From an uncultured Clostridia bacterium (lineage in GTDB: Bacteria > Bacillota > Clostridia > TANB77 > CAG-508), in contig CAKPNF010000019.1 in NCBI GenBank assembly GCA_934168305.1, positions 1-18,178 of the forward strand: a DNA stretch of 18,178 nt. Reading direction: 5' to 3'. Every line of letters starts with the position of its first letter. Within the stretch, counting starts at the first letter, position 1. The notes beneath the pieces are model-generated. The model saw only the letters and a program-made list of their open reading frames with translations, ran no database searches and had not been told where the DNA came from. The position numbers and the translations under genes were made by a program. Shown here in pieces: positions 7,464-15,065 of this stretch.

Positions 7464-8636
7464 ATGAAAACAAAAGGAATAACATTAGTTTCGCTTATTG
7501 TTACAATAGTTATTTTATTAATATTAGCAGGAGTAACTATATCTGTTATAACAAATACAAGTTTATTGAAAAAAACTGAAGAATCAAAAGAAGAGACAAA
7601 CAAAAGTAGTGCAATAGAAACAATGAACCTAAAAATAACGAATATTCAAATTTCAAGTTATGCTGAAGGACAAAAATTACCAACACTACAGTATGTTGCT
7701 GACAAGTTATGTGAAGATAATGAGATGGAATATGTTTTACTAGAAAGCAAAAAAGAAGCAAGTCTGGAAAAAATCAAAGTTAATGAAGGAAATTCAATAT
7801 TTACAAAATTAAAAAACTATTCATATGAATTTGAAATAAATAGTAAATTGCAGTTAGCCAGTATTAATGGTGTAAAAGTATCATATGATAATAACAATAA
7901 CAACAATAATAATACTTTAACAAACAGTGATGTATTCAAATCAATTGATTTTGAAATAGATGAAGAAAAGCAAGGAATTAAAATAAACATAAATCCAGAA
8001 TATAATGAAGGAAAAAGTAAAGATGATGCATATTTGTATATCTTACTTGTTGATGGAAAATGTGTAAATTATAGTGAAAATAATGAATTGATATATAGTG
8101 AATATAAAGCAAATACTACATATAAGTTGGATGTATTAGCTATAGATAAAAAAGGAAATAGTTATAAAGAAAGTAAAGAAATCACAACTTCAGACTATGT
8201 ATTTACAAATAAGTTACTGGAATATCCAATAATAACAGCAAATGGCGTATGTAATGTTAAAGTAGAATGTAAACAAGATGATAGTAAAAGTTATTATATT
8301 TTTGATAGAAACATGGGAAATGCGACAAATGCCAATGCAATGCCAATAGCAGCTTATGATGGAGATTCAACAACTTATGCTGGACCATATAATACAACCT
8401 CAAAATATTTGAGTATAGATTCAAGTGCAGTAGGCAAAAAAATAACAATAAACAGTAACGGAAGTTATCAGTCATATCGATTAGGATTATATTCAGATTA
8501 CTCAACATTTAAACATTATGGAGATACACGAAAAACAAGTTTTTCATGTACATTGCCTGATAATGCAGAACAATATTTATTTCGCTGTTATGGAAATGAA
8601 AGCTGTAAATTTTACGAAATAACTGTTAGTGATTAA
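7464..8636 (+). CDS. Large modular prepilin with extracellular beta domains, candidate adhesive pilin
   Basis: I choose ATG 7464 (AAAGGAG at 7451-7457, spacing 6); the ATG at 7443 lies before that ribosome site. The 390-residue product begins M-K-T-K-G then I-T-L-V-S-L-I-V and a hydrophobic helix, a class III prepilin signal of the KGITLxS type common in Clostridia, with Ser at +5. A polar region (to about 140) leads to a run of eight Asn (143-150), probably a flexible linker. Residues about 155-242 look like a fibronectin-III or Ig-like domain, with A-N-T-T-Y-K-L-D-V-L-A-I-D-K-K-G-N. Residues about 247-390 contain A-Y-D-G-D-S-T-T-Y (297-305) and Y-L-S-I-D, reminiscent of F5/8 type C (discoidin) carbohydrate-binding domains. 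Domain names are inference. It is monocistronic or cotranscribed with the transketolase gene. Confidence 0.75.
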   Translation: MKTKGITLVSLIVTIVILLILAGVTISVITNTSLLKKTEESKEETNKSSAIETMNLKITNIQISSYAEGQKLPTLQYVADKLCEDNEMEYVLLESKKEASLEKIKVNEGNSIFTKLKNYSYEFEINSKLQLASINGVKVSYDNNNNNNNNTLTNSDVFKSIDFEIDEEKQGIKININPEYNEGKSKDDAYLYILLVDGKCVNYSENNELIYSEYKANTTYKLDVLAIDKKGNSYKESKEITTSDYVFTNKLLEYPIITANGVCNVKVECKQDDSKSYYIFDRNMGNATNANAMPIAAYDGDSTTYAGPYNTTSKYLSIDSSAVGKKITINSNGSYQSYRLGLYSDYSTFKHYGDTRKTSFSCTLPDNAEQYLFRCYGNESCKFYEITVSD

Positions 8637-8659
8637 ATATAAAAATAACGAGATTAATA

Positions 8660-8714
8660 AAAAAATATCTATATAAAAAAGAAAATGTATTCTATTTTTG
8701 TATAGATATTTTTT
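8660..8714 (+). terminator. Long AT-rich hairpin terminator after the modular pilin gene
   Basis: A perfect 14-bp stem pairs bases 8660-8673 with 8701-8714; its core is TATCTATA with TATAGATA, flanked by A and T tracts. The 27-base loop can pair further (GAA with TTC and A-rich with T-rich runs). The arm ends in six T, so it can work as an intrinsic terminator, and its symmetry with A and T tracts makes it potentially active on both strands. Confidence 0.7.
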
Positions 8715-8770
8715 ATAATATAATTGTAACAAATTGTAAAAAATTTCTAGTGAATTTTTAGTGAAAAGTA

Positions 8771-8799
8771 TTGCAAAAAAACACTTTTATTGATATGAT
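8771..8799 (+). promoter_or_regulatory. Sigma-A-type promoter for the ftsEX operon
   Basis: TTGCAA (8771-8776) and TATGAT (8794-8799) are separated by exactly 17 bases, a good match to the housekeeping consensus. It lies after the pilin terminator and in front of ftsE, giving a predicted leader of about 119 bases. The call rests on consensus and position. Confidence 0.65.
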
Positions 8800-8924
8800 T
8801 TAAAAGAAAAAGAATATACAATTTTAATGTAAGATTATGGCAAAAAATAAGAGTTAATATCAAAAGAATTATAAAATTTTGAATGGCGATGAACGAGCGA
8901 AGCGAGAGAAAGGGAAGAAATAAA

Positions 8925-9611
8925 ATGATAGAATTTAGAAATGTATCAAAAACATATGACACAGGAACAAAAGCAGTAAAAAATGCTAACTTTGTAATAG
9001 ATAAAGGAGAATTTGCATTTTTAGTTGGAACATCAGGAAGCGGAAAATCAACACTAATAAAATTAATATTAAAAGAAGAAGAACCAACATCAGGAAATAT
9101 AATAATAAATGGAAAAGATACAACATTTTTAAAACAAAGTAGAGTACCATATCTAAGAAGAAGTATGGGAGTAGTATTCCAAGACTTTAGACTATTACCA
9201 GACAAAACAGTATATGATAATGTGGCATATGCAATGTACATAGTAAGAGCAACACCAAGACATATAAGAAGACAAGTACCAATGGTATTATCATTAGTCG
9301 GACTAAGTGGAAAAGCAAAAATGTATCCAAATGAATTGTCAGGAGGGGAGCAACAAAGAGTAGCATTAGCAAGGGCACTAGTAAACAATCCATCAATGTT
9401 AATAGCAGACGAGCCAACAGGAAACTTAGACCCAGATACAGCTTGGGACATAATGAATCTATTAAATGAAATAAATATGAGAGGAACAACAGTAGTTGTA
9501 GCAACACATGCAAAAGATATAGTAGATAAAATGAAAAAAAGAGTAATTCATATAAATAAAGGCGAAATAGTAAGAGATGATAAAAAAGGTGGTTATGATT
9601 GTGAAATATAA
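8925..9611 (+). CDS. ftsE: Cell-division ABC transporter ATP-binding protein FtsE
   Basis: FtsE is the ATPase of the FtsEX complex, which in Gram-positive bacteria switches on cell-wall hydrolases outside the membrane. I take ATG 8925 (M-I-E-F-R-N-V-S-K-T-Y), the standard FtsE opening, with AAAGGG about 10 bases upstream; an upstream in-frame ATG (8883) would add 14 atypical residues. The 228 residues match the family. Motifs: Walker A G-T-S-G-S-G-K-S at 35-42 (Lys41), signature L-S-G-G-E-Q-Q at 138-144, Walker B ending in Asp162 and catalytic Glu163 (A-D-E-P-T-G-N-L-D), and a switch His in T-H-A. It overlaps ftsX by about 11 bases, so they are coupled. Two coiled-coil hydrolases follow in the same operon. 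Confidence 0.95.
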   Translation: MIEFRNVSKTYDTGTKAVKNANFVIDKGEFAFLVGTSGSGKSTLIKLILKEEEPTSGNIIINGKDTTFLKQSRVPYLRRSMGVVFQDFRLLPDKTVYDNVAYAMYIVRATPRHIRRQVPMVLSLVGLSGKAKMYPNELSGGEQQRVALARALVNNPSMLIADEPTGNLDPDTAWDIMNLLNEINMRGTTVVVATHAKDIVDKMKKRVIHINKGEIVRDDKKGGYDCEI

Positions 9612-10497
9612 TAGATTTGGATATTTAATAGGTGAAGGTTTTAGTAACGTATTTAAAAATAAAAAATCAACAGGTGCATCACTAATGATAATGTGTGCAA
9701 CAATGATAATATTTGGAATATTTTTAATGCTTGGAGAAAATATAAACCATTTTGTAGATGATATTAAATCAGAACAAGGATTTCAAGTTTTTTTAGCAAA
9801 AGATGCAACAGACAGTCAAATTCAAGAAGTTGGAGATAAAATAAGAGCTCTAAATGGAGTAAGTACAGCAGAATTTAAAGGCAAAGAATATGCAATGAAC
9901 TTTATGAAAGAAAAATTTGGGGATAAAGCTGAGTTACTAGATGGATATGATTATGATTTTTTCTCAACATCATACATAGTAACATTAACAGACCTAAGAT
10001 TAAGCAAAAATATTCAAAATGAAATATTGCAATTTGAAAATGTAAAAAAAATTACAAGTAGTGATGAAACAGTTACAACATTATTAAATGTAGCAAATGG
10101 AATAAAAATAATTACAGGAGTTATATTGATATTATTAATAATTATTTCAATATTTATTATATCAAATACAATAAAACTAACAGTACATGCAAGAAGAAAA
10201 GAAATATCAATAATGAAGTATGTTGGTGCAACAAATAGTTTTATAAGATGGCCATTTATAGTTGAAGGTATGATAATAGGAATTCTTTCAAGCTTAATAT
10301 CAATAGTAATTATTGGTGGAGCATACAGTATACTAGCAGAACAAGCTGTAAATTCAACATTTATGATAAAAATAGGATTAAGCTTATTAAGTTTTAAAGA
10401 CATGATTTCATCAATAATAGTTGTATACATGTTATTAGGAATAGGAATAGGAGCTTTAGGAAGTGTAATCTCAATGAGAAAATATTTAAAAGTATAG
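9601..10497 (+). CDS. ftsX: Cell-division membrane protein FtsX
   Basis: FtsX is the membrane partner of FtsE; its large outer loop binds and activates peptidoglycan hydrolases. The layout is classic: cytoplasmic start with F-G-Y-L-I-G-E-G-F, helix 1 (about 23-45), a large outer loop (about 46-165), then helices 2-4 (about 168-189, 219-244 and 268-292) and the conserved R-R-K-E-I-S-I-M-K-Y-V-G-A-T segment after helix 2. I prefer GTG 9601, eight bases after AAGGTGG and giving M-K-Y-N-R-F. ATG 9595 is possible but very close to that site, and ATG 9577 lies upstream of it. The 298 residues match the family. The first M23 peptidase starts 11 bases later, pointing to a functional FtsEX-hydrolase module. 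Confidence 0.93.
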   Translation: MKYNRFGYLIGEGFSNVFKNKKSTGASLMIMCATMIIFGIFLMLGENINHFVDDIKSEQGFQVFLAKDATDSQIQEVGDKIRALNGVSTAEFKGKEYAMNFMKEKFGDKAELLDGYDYDFFSTSYIVTLTDLRLSKNIQNEILQFENVKKITSSDETVTTLLNVANGIKIITGVILILLIIISIFIISNTIKLTVHARRKEISIMKYVGATNSFIRWPFIVEGMIIGILSSLISIVIIGGAYSILAEQAVNSTFMIKIGLSLLSFKDMISSIIVVYMLLGIGIGALGSVISMRKYLKV

Positions 10498-10508
10498 AAG
10501 GAGAAAAC

Positions 10509-11723
10509 ATGCGTAAAAATTTATGTATTGTTTTAATCTTACTAATTTGTTTTGTTACAACATATACATATGCAGAAAACGAAAATGAAAACAGTACAAC
10601 AAATTTGCAAACACAAGATTTACAAACACAAAGAGATGAAATACAAAATAAGTTAAGTGAAGCTAATGGAGAGTTAAATGAAGTACATAGCAGTTTATCC
10701 GAAAATTTACAACAAGTAGAAAAATTGGACGAAAAAATTTCATCATCAGAACAACAATTACAAGAACAAGAAAGTAAGATTACAGAATTAAAAAATTCTA
10801 TTAATGAAATAGAATCAGAATTAAATACAGTAACAGAAAAATATGAAAGACAGAGAAAATTGTTTGAACAAAGACTAGTGGCAACATATGAAGCTGGAGA
10901 AACCCAATATTTGGATATATTGTTAAAATCTAAGAGCCTTTCTGATTTTCTATCTAGTTATTATTTAATAACAGAATTAGCAGAATTAGATAATGATTTA
11001 ATAAGCGAATTAGAAGAAAAAAAGAAAACTATAGATTTATCAAAGCAAAAATTAGAAAATGAAAAAGCAGAATTGGCAACAATAATAGAAAGCCAAACAA
11101 GGTTATCAAGAACATTGCAAAATACAAAAAAAATAAGAGAAAGTTTTATAGAAAAACTTTCAGAAGAAGAAAAAAATTTACAAACAAAGATAGATGAAAT
11201 AAATACACAATATGAAGTTATTAATAAACAAATTCTTGCATTAGCACAACAAGGAATTGATACAGCATACATAGGAGGAGAATTGGCATGGCCAGTTCCA
11301 GGATATACCAGAATAACATCAAAATATGCTATGAGAGTACATCCAATAACAGGACAATATAAATTACATACAGGTGTAGATATAGGAGCACCAGAAGGAG
11401 CAAATTTTGTTGCAGCAAATGACGGAATAGTTACAAAGGCAGAATATAATACTGCATATGGAAATATGGTTATAATTGACCATGGAGGTGGAATATCAAC
11501 ATTATATGCACATGGGTCAGAAATATTAGTACAAGTAGGTCAAACAGTAAAGAGAGGAGATTCAGTATTAAAGGTAGGCTCAACAGGATATTCAACAGGT
11601 CCGCATGCACATTTTGAAGTAAGAATAAATGGAGTAACAACAGACCCACTTCCATATATAACAAACGGATTAATTCCAGGAAAAGAAAAAACATCTGATG
11701 AGAATACAAATACTATAAATTAA
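10509..11723 (+). CDS. Secreted coiled-coil M23 (LytM) peptidoglycan endopeptidase, paralog 1
   Basis: This 404-residue protein has a Sec signal peptide (about 1-22, cut after T-Y-A), a long coiled coil (about 35-255) and a C-terminal LytM zinc peptidase domain (about 260-390). The active-site set is complete: H-T-G-V-D with His287 and Asp291, and H-A-H with His366 and His368. It should therefore cut peptide cross-links in peptidoglycan. The architecture is that of EnvC/PcsB/CwlO-type hydrolases whose coiled coil docks on FtsX, and the gene directly follows ftsX. A conserved hinge (Q-R-L-V-A-T-Y-E-A-G-E-T, about residues 121-132) is shared with the next gene. AGAAGGAGA precedes the ATG. FtsX as partner is inferred from architecture and order. 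Confidence 0.9.
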   Translation: MRKNLCIVLILLICFVTTYTYAENENENSTTNLQTQDLQTQRDEIQNKLSEANGELNEVHSSLSENLQQVEKLDEKISSSEQQLQEQESKITELKNSINEIESELNTVTEKYERQRKLFEQRLVATYEAGETQYLDILLKSKSLSDFLSSYYLITELAELDNDLISELEEKKKTIDLSKQKLENEKAELATIIESQTRLSRTLQNTKKIRESFIEKLSEEEKNLQTKIDEINTQYEVINKQILALAQQGIDTAYIGGELAWPVPGYTRITSKYAMRVHPITGQYKLHTGVDIGAPEGANFVAANDGIVTKAEYNTAYGNMVIIDHGGGISTLYAHGSEILVQVGQTVKRGDSVLKVGSTGYSTGPHAHFEVRINGVTTDPLPYITNGLIPGKEKTSDENTNTIN

Positions 11724-11751
11724 ACGAAATAAAGAGGAGAGAAATAAACCT

Positions 11752-12981
11752 ATGAAAAATATGTGTAAAAAAATTATAGGAATAATACTTGTGATAATGA
11801 TTACATCAAGTACAAATATAGCTTTAGCTGTTTCACAATCAGATATTAATGCTCAAAAACAGCAACAAGAAGAAAACAATGATAAACAACAGCAATTGAA
11901 AGAAAAGCAAGATGAAGTACATGAAATAAAAGATAAAACTCTAAAAGAAGTTGAAGATTTAAATAGCCAAATAAATGACTATCAAAATCAAATAACATCA
12001 ATAGAAAGCGAAATAGATGAAGCTAATTCACAATTAAAAGAAGCAGAAGAAAAATTATCTAAAAATCAAGAAGAGTATGAAAAAAAACAAGAAACTTTTA
12101 AACAAAGATTGGTTGTAATATATGAATCAGGCGAAACATCTTACTTAGACGTTTTACTAAACTCAAGCAGTTTAACAGATTTTATCTCTAATTATTATTT
12201 GGTATCAGAATTAACAGACATGGATTCACAATTGATAGAAAGTTTAGAAAAACAAAAAGAAGAAATAGAAAAATCAAAAAAAGAAATAGAAGAAAGCAAA
12301 GAGGCGTTAACAACTGCAAAAACAAACAAAGAGAGTGTTTCAAAACAATTGAAAAATACAAAATCTGAAAAAGATGCTAAAGTATCACAATTATCAGCTG
12401 AAGAACAACAATTACAACAACAAATTGCAGAATTGCAAAAAGATAATGTTGCAATTGACAAAAAAATTCAATCTATGAAAGCACAAATAGAAGCGGCAAG
12501 GAAAGCAGAAGAAGCAAAAAATAATCAAGGTAATAATTCTAATTCTGGAAACAATTCAAAACCTTCAGGTGGTACAAGTTCAGCAGGATTTATAAAGCCC
12601 GTAAATAGTTATATAACAACAGGATTATATTATTCATCAGGTTCATATCATGGAGCAGTAGACTTTGGAGCTAGCGGAGTAAACGGAATGTCTGTATATG
12701 CTGTTGCAGACGGAATAGTAGTAACAACACAAGCTTTAACAACAAGTTATGGTAATTACGTAATTATTTATCATCCAAAAAGCAATTTATATACACTATA
12801 TGCACATGGACAAGCTGGGTCAATTGCAGTATCAGAAGGACAATCAGTAAAACAGGGACAACAAATAATGAGAGTTGGTAGTACAGGAAATTCAACAGGA
12901 CCACATCTACATTTTGAAGTAAGAACAGCACCAGGATATTATAGTAACAGAATTGATCCAAGAGGATATTTACCTAATTAA
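11752..12981 (+). CDS. Secreted coiled-coil M23 (LytM) peptidoglycan endopeptidase, paralog 2
   Basis: This is the tandem paralog of the preceding hydrolase: 409 residues with a signal peptide (cut near A-L-A, residue 26), a coiled coil (about 30-255), a Gly/Asn/Ser-rich linker (about 258-278) and a C-terminal LytM domain. The zinc ligands and catalytic His are present: H-G-A-V-D with His300 and Asp304, H-L-H with His385 and His387. The hinge Q-R-L-V-V-I-Y-E-S-G-E-T is nearly the same as in paralog 1. The flexible linker and a shorter stretch before the zinc site are the main differences, suggesting different reach or substrate preference. GAGGAGAG precedes the ATG by about 11 bases; ATG 11761 is a possible alternative. 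It probably belongs to the ftsEX transcript. Confidence 0.9.
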   Translation: MKNMCKKIIGIILVIMITSSTNIALAVSQSDINAQKQQQEENNDKQQQLKEKQDEVHEIKDKTLKEVEDLNSQINDYQNQITSIESEIDEANSQLKEAEEKLSKNQEEYEKKQETFKQRLVVIYESGETSYLDVLLNSSSLTDFISNYYLVSELTDMDSQLIESLEKQKEEIEKSKKEIEESKEALTTAKTNKESVSKQLKNTKSEKDAKVSQLSAEEQQLQQQIAELQKDNVAIDKKIQSMKAQIEAARKAEEAKNNQGNNSNSGNNSKPSGGTSSAGFIKPVNSYITTGLYYSSGSYHGAVDFGASGVNGMSVYAVADGIVVTTQALTTSYGNYVIIYHPKSNLYTLYAHGQAGSIAVSEGQSVKQGQQIMRVGSTGNSTGPHLHFEVRTAPGYYSNRIDPRGYLPN

Positions 12982-13025
12982 TAAAAAACTAGAATAAAAA
13001 ATAATAAAAATAATATTCTTAAAAA

Positions 13026-13045
13026 GAGCGGAATAACATCCGCTC
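13026..13045. repeat. GC-rich hairpin in the M23-S41 intergenic gap
   Basis: GAGCGGA (13026-13032) pairs perfectly with TCCGCTC (13039-13045) around a six-base loop. On the + strand it is followed by A residues, not T, so it does not fit an intrinsic terminator in the gene direction. On the - strand it is followed by five T and would fit one. It may instead be an RNA-processing or stability element ahead of the S41 gene. Confidence 0.5.
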
Positions 13046-13072
13046 AAAAATTATGAAAGGCAGTGGCAAATA

Positions 13073-14276
13073 ATGGAAAAAAAGAAAAAATATGGAATTT
13101 ATAAAACCATAATGATAATTTCGATATCAGTTTTTTTAACATTTATGATTACATCAATATTACTATATACTTATTTTTCAAAAAATCCAATAACAGTATC
13201 TTCAAATTCTATAAATAATAATATTTCGAATAAGATAGAAAAATACAGAAAAATAATAGACAAATATTATTTAGGAGAAGTTGATGAAAATAAATTAGAA
13301 GAGGGAGCTATTAAAGGATATATTGAAGGATTAGGAGATCCATATACAGAATATATATCAAAAGAAGATATGGAAGATTACCTAGATGATACAATGGGAA
13401 ATTTTGTAGGAATTGGAATATATATGATAAAAAATACTCAATATGACAAGATACAAGTATTATCTACAATAAAAGGAAGTCCGGCAGAAAAAGCAGGAGT
13501 GCAAGCAGGAGATTTAATATTGTCTGTAGATGGTATAGAATATAAAGCAGATGATATGACAACAGCTTCAAATAATATTAAAGGAGAAGAAGGTACAAAA
13601 GTAGTTGTAGAATTATTAAGAGGAGCACAAAATATAAAATATGAAATAACAAGAGAAAAAGTAAAAGTAAATCAAGTAGAAGGAAAAGTAATTTCACAAA
13701 ATATAGGATATATTCAATTCACATCATTTGACGAAACAACAGCTGAAGACTTCAAGACAAAATATGAAGAGTTAGCAAAACAAGGCATACAATCATTAAT
13801 AATAGATTTAAGAAATAATGGGCGGAGGAATAGTAGATCAAGCATTAGAAATAGCTGATTATATGACAACAAAAGATTCAGTATTGTTGTATGAGGTTGA
13901 TAAAAATAACAAAGAAACAGTAAGAAAATCAAAAAAAGACCCAATAATAAATATGCCAATAGTAATATTAACAAATGAAAATACAGCCAGTGCATCAGAG
14001 ATATTAGCAGGAGCATTAAAAGACTTAGGTAAGGCCAAAATAGTAGGAACAAAAACATATGGTAAGGGTGTAATTCAACAAATCCTAAAAATTAGTGATG
14101 GTAGTGGATTAAAAATCACTATAGAAGAATATCAAACACCAAACAGAAATAAAATCAACAAAGTAGGGATAGAACCAGACGAAAAAGTAGAACTACCTGA
14201 TACTGTTGAAAGTATATTAAATGTAAAAGAAAATGAAGACACACAATTACAGAAAGCTATAGAGATGCTTAAATAG
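13073..14276 (+). pseudogene. ctpA: S41 C-terminal processing peptidase (CtpA family), split by a +1 frameshift
   Basis: Two overlapping frames (13073-13858 and 13818-14276) together make one complete, about 400-residue S41 peptidase. The first frame has an N-terminal membrane anchor (about 9-31), a PDZ domain (about 113-194; G-S-P-A-E-K-A-G-V-Q-A-G-D) and the start of the catalytic domain up to L-I-I-D-L-R-N-N-G. The second carries on as G-G-G-I-V-D-Q-A-L-E-I-A-D and holds the dyad: Ser (codon 13989-13991, in T-A-S-A-S-E) and Lys (14064-14066, in Y-G-K-G). Their 25-residue spacing matches E. coli Prc. Removing one G from GGG 13820-13822 restores the frame. The cause may be sequencing or assembly error, a recent mutation, or less likely programmed frameshifting. 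It follows two hydrolases, a common clostridial order. Its ribosome site (AAAGG, about 12 bases away) is weak. Confidence 0.85.
13820..13822 (+). other. Frameshift site in the S41 peptidase gene
   Basis: The frame changes at a GGG followed by CGG and AGG, codons that look rare in this AT-rich genome. With one G fewer the sequence reads R-N-N-G-G-G-I-V-D, the expected family motif; as given, frame 1 ends 12 codons later at 13856-13858. Confidence 0.8.
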
Positions 14277-14291
14277 AAAGGATTGTAATAA

Positions 14292-14927
14292 ATGAATTTA
14301 GCAAACAAATTAACAATTTTTAGAATAATATTAGTACCACTAATGGTAATCGTTCCATTTTTTGGAATAGATACTAAGATATTAGACATACCAGTCACAT
14401 ACATAATTATTGATATAATTTTCATAATAGCATCTATTACAGATAAATTAGATGGATATATAGCAAGAAATAGAAATCAAGTAACAACTTTTGGAAAGTT
14501 TCTAGACCCATTGGCAGATAAAATTTTAGTATTAACAGCAATGATAATGCTCGTAGAAATGGATAAAATACCAGCATGGATTCCAGTTATAGTATTATCA
14601 AGAGAATTTATCGTTTCAGGCTATAGACTAGTAGCAGTTGAAAAGGGAGGAAAAGTGATAGCCGCATCAGTGTGGGGAAAACTAAAAACAGTAACGCAAA
14701 TGATATCAATAATATTAATATTTATAGATAAATTTAACTTTTTTGATTTTATAAAAGCAACTACAGATGCTAAAGTTGCATTAGAGAGTAGTTACATGAT
14801 TTATATGAATCAAAGTAGTATAATATTTAACGCGATTACATCAATATGTTTATTAATATCTGTAATAGCAACTATATTCTCAGGATATGAATATTTAAAA
14901 GATGGAAAAGATTTATTAAAAGATTAA
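14292..14927 (+). CDS. pgsA: CDP-diacylglycerol--glycerol-3-phosphate 3-phosphatidyltransferase
   Basis: PgsA makes phosphatidylglycerol phosphate from CDP-diacylglycerol and glycerol 3-phosphate at the membrane, the committed step to phosphatidylglycerol and cardiolipin. The CDP-alcohol phosphotransferase signature is complete: Asp51-x2-Asp54-Gly55-x2-Ala58-Arg59-x8-Gly68-x3-Asp72-x3-Asp76. The 211 residues contain about five or six hydrophobic helices, slightly longer than usual because of a loop around residues 150-170. The opening M-N-L-A-N-K-L-T-I-F-R is typical of PgsA. GAAAGGA precedes the ATG, and the gene begins 15 bases after the S41 gene, so it probably shares that transcript. Confidence 0.93.
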   Translation: MNLANKLTIFRIILVPLMVIVPFFGIDTKILDIPVTYIIIDIIFIIASITDKLDGYIARNRNQVTTFGKFLDPLADKILVLTAMIMLVEMDKIPAWIPVIVLSREFIVSGYRLVAVEKGGKVIAASVWGKLKTVTQMISIILIFIDKFNFFDFIKATTDAKVALESSYMIYMNQSSIIFNAITSICLLISVIATIFSGYEYLKDGKDLLKD

Positions 14928-14942
14928 TTCTATAATTTTAGA

Positions 14943-14958
14943 ATATTTTATAAAATAT
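14943..14958. repeat. 16-bp AT-only palindrome after pgsA
   Basis: The sequence ATATTTTATAAAATAT is its own reverse complement and lies in a wider imperfect inverted repeat (about 14934-14963). It could be a weak terminator for pgsA or a protein-binding site upstream of the greA promoter. With no G or C in the stem, chance in AT-rich DNA is also likely. Confidence 0.3.
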
Positions 14959-14984
14959 AAATTTAGAAAAAAACACAAAATTGC

Positions 14985-15013
14985 TTGACAAAATTGAAAA
15001 TCTGACTTAATAT
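14985..15013 (+). promoter_or_regulatory. Near-consensus sigma-A promoter for greA
   Basis: TTGACA (14985-14990) is a perfect -35 hexamer, and TAATAT (15008-15013) is one base from the -10 consensus, with the optimal 17-base spacer. Transcription should start near 15020, giving a leader of about 45 bases. It separates greA from the pgsA transcript. Confidence 0.82.
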
Positions 15014-15026
15014 ATGATATAAGTTT

Positions 15027-15036
15027 TTAACGTTAA
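15027..15036. promoter_or_regulatory. Palindrome just after the predicted greA transcription start
   Basis: TTAACGTTAA is a perfect 10-bp palindrome about 7 bases after the predicted start site. The position would suit a repressor operator, but the site is short and could be chance; no regulator is implied by neighbours. Confidence 0.2.
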
Positions 15037-15065
15037 ATGTTAGATACAAAATGGAGGTTATGATT

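Noticed and set aside
7890..7913. AAT/AAC run as a phase-variable simple repeat
   Set aside because: The units alternate between AAT and AAC, so the run is an imperfect Asn linker; changes by whole codons would not switch the gene off.
8883..8924. Extended FtsE start adding 14 residues
   Set aside because: The standard M-I-E-F opening at 8925 has a ribosome site at a suitable distance; the extension is atypical for the family.
8747..9451. Long - strand open frame (234 codons)
   Set aside because: It lies antisense to ftsE over most of its length, its product has no recognisable motif, and FtsE is unmistakable on the other strand.
13053..13073. Six-codon frame whose stop overlaps the S41 start (TAATG)
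   Set aside because: No ribosome binding site precedes it, and so short a frame is expected by chance.
13714..14058. - strand open frame opposite the S41 frameshift
   Set aside because: It is Leu/Phe-rich, as expected from reading AT-rich coding DNA backwards, and the + strand carries conserved S41 motifs on both sides of the shift.
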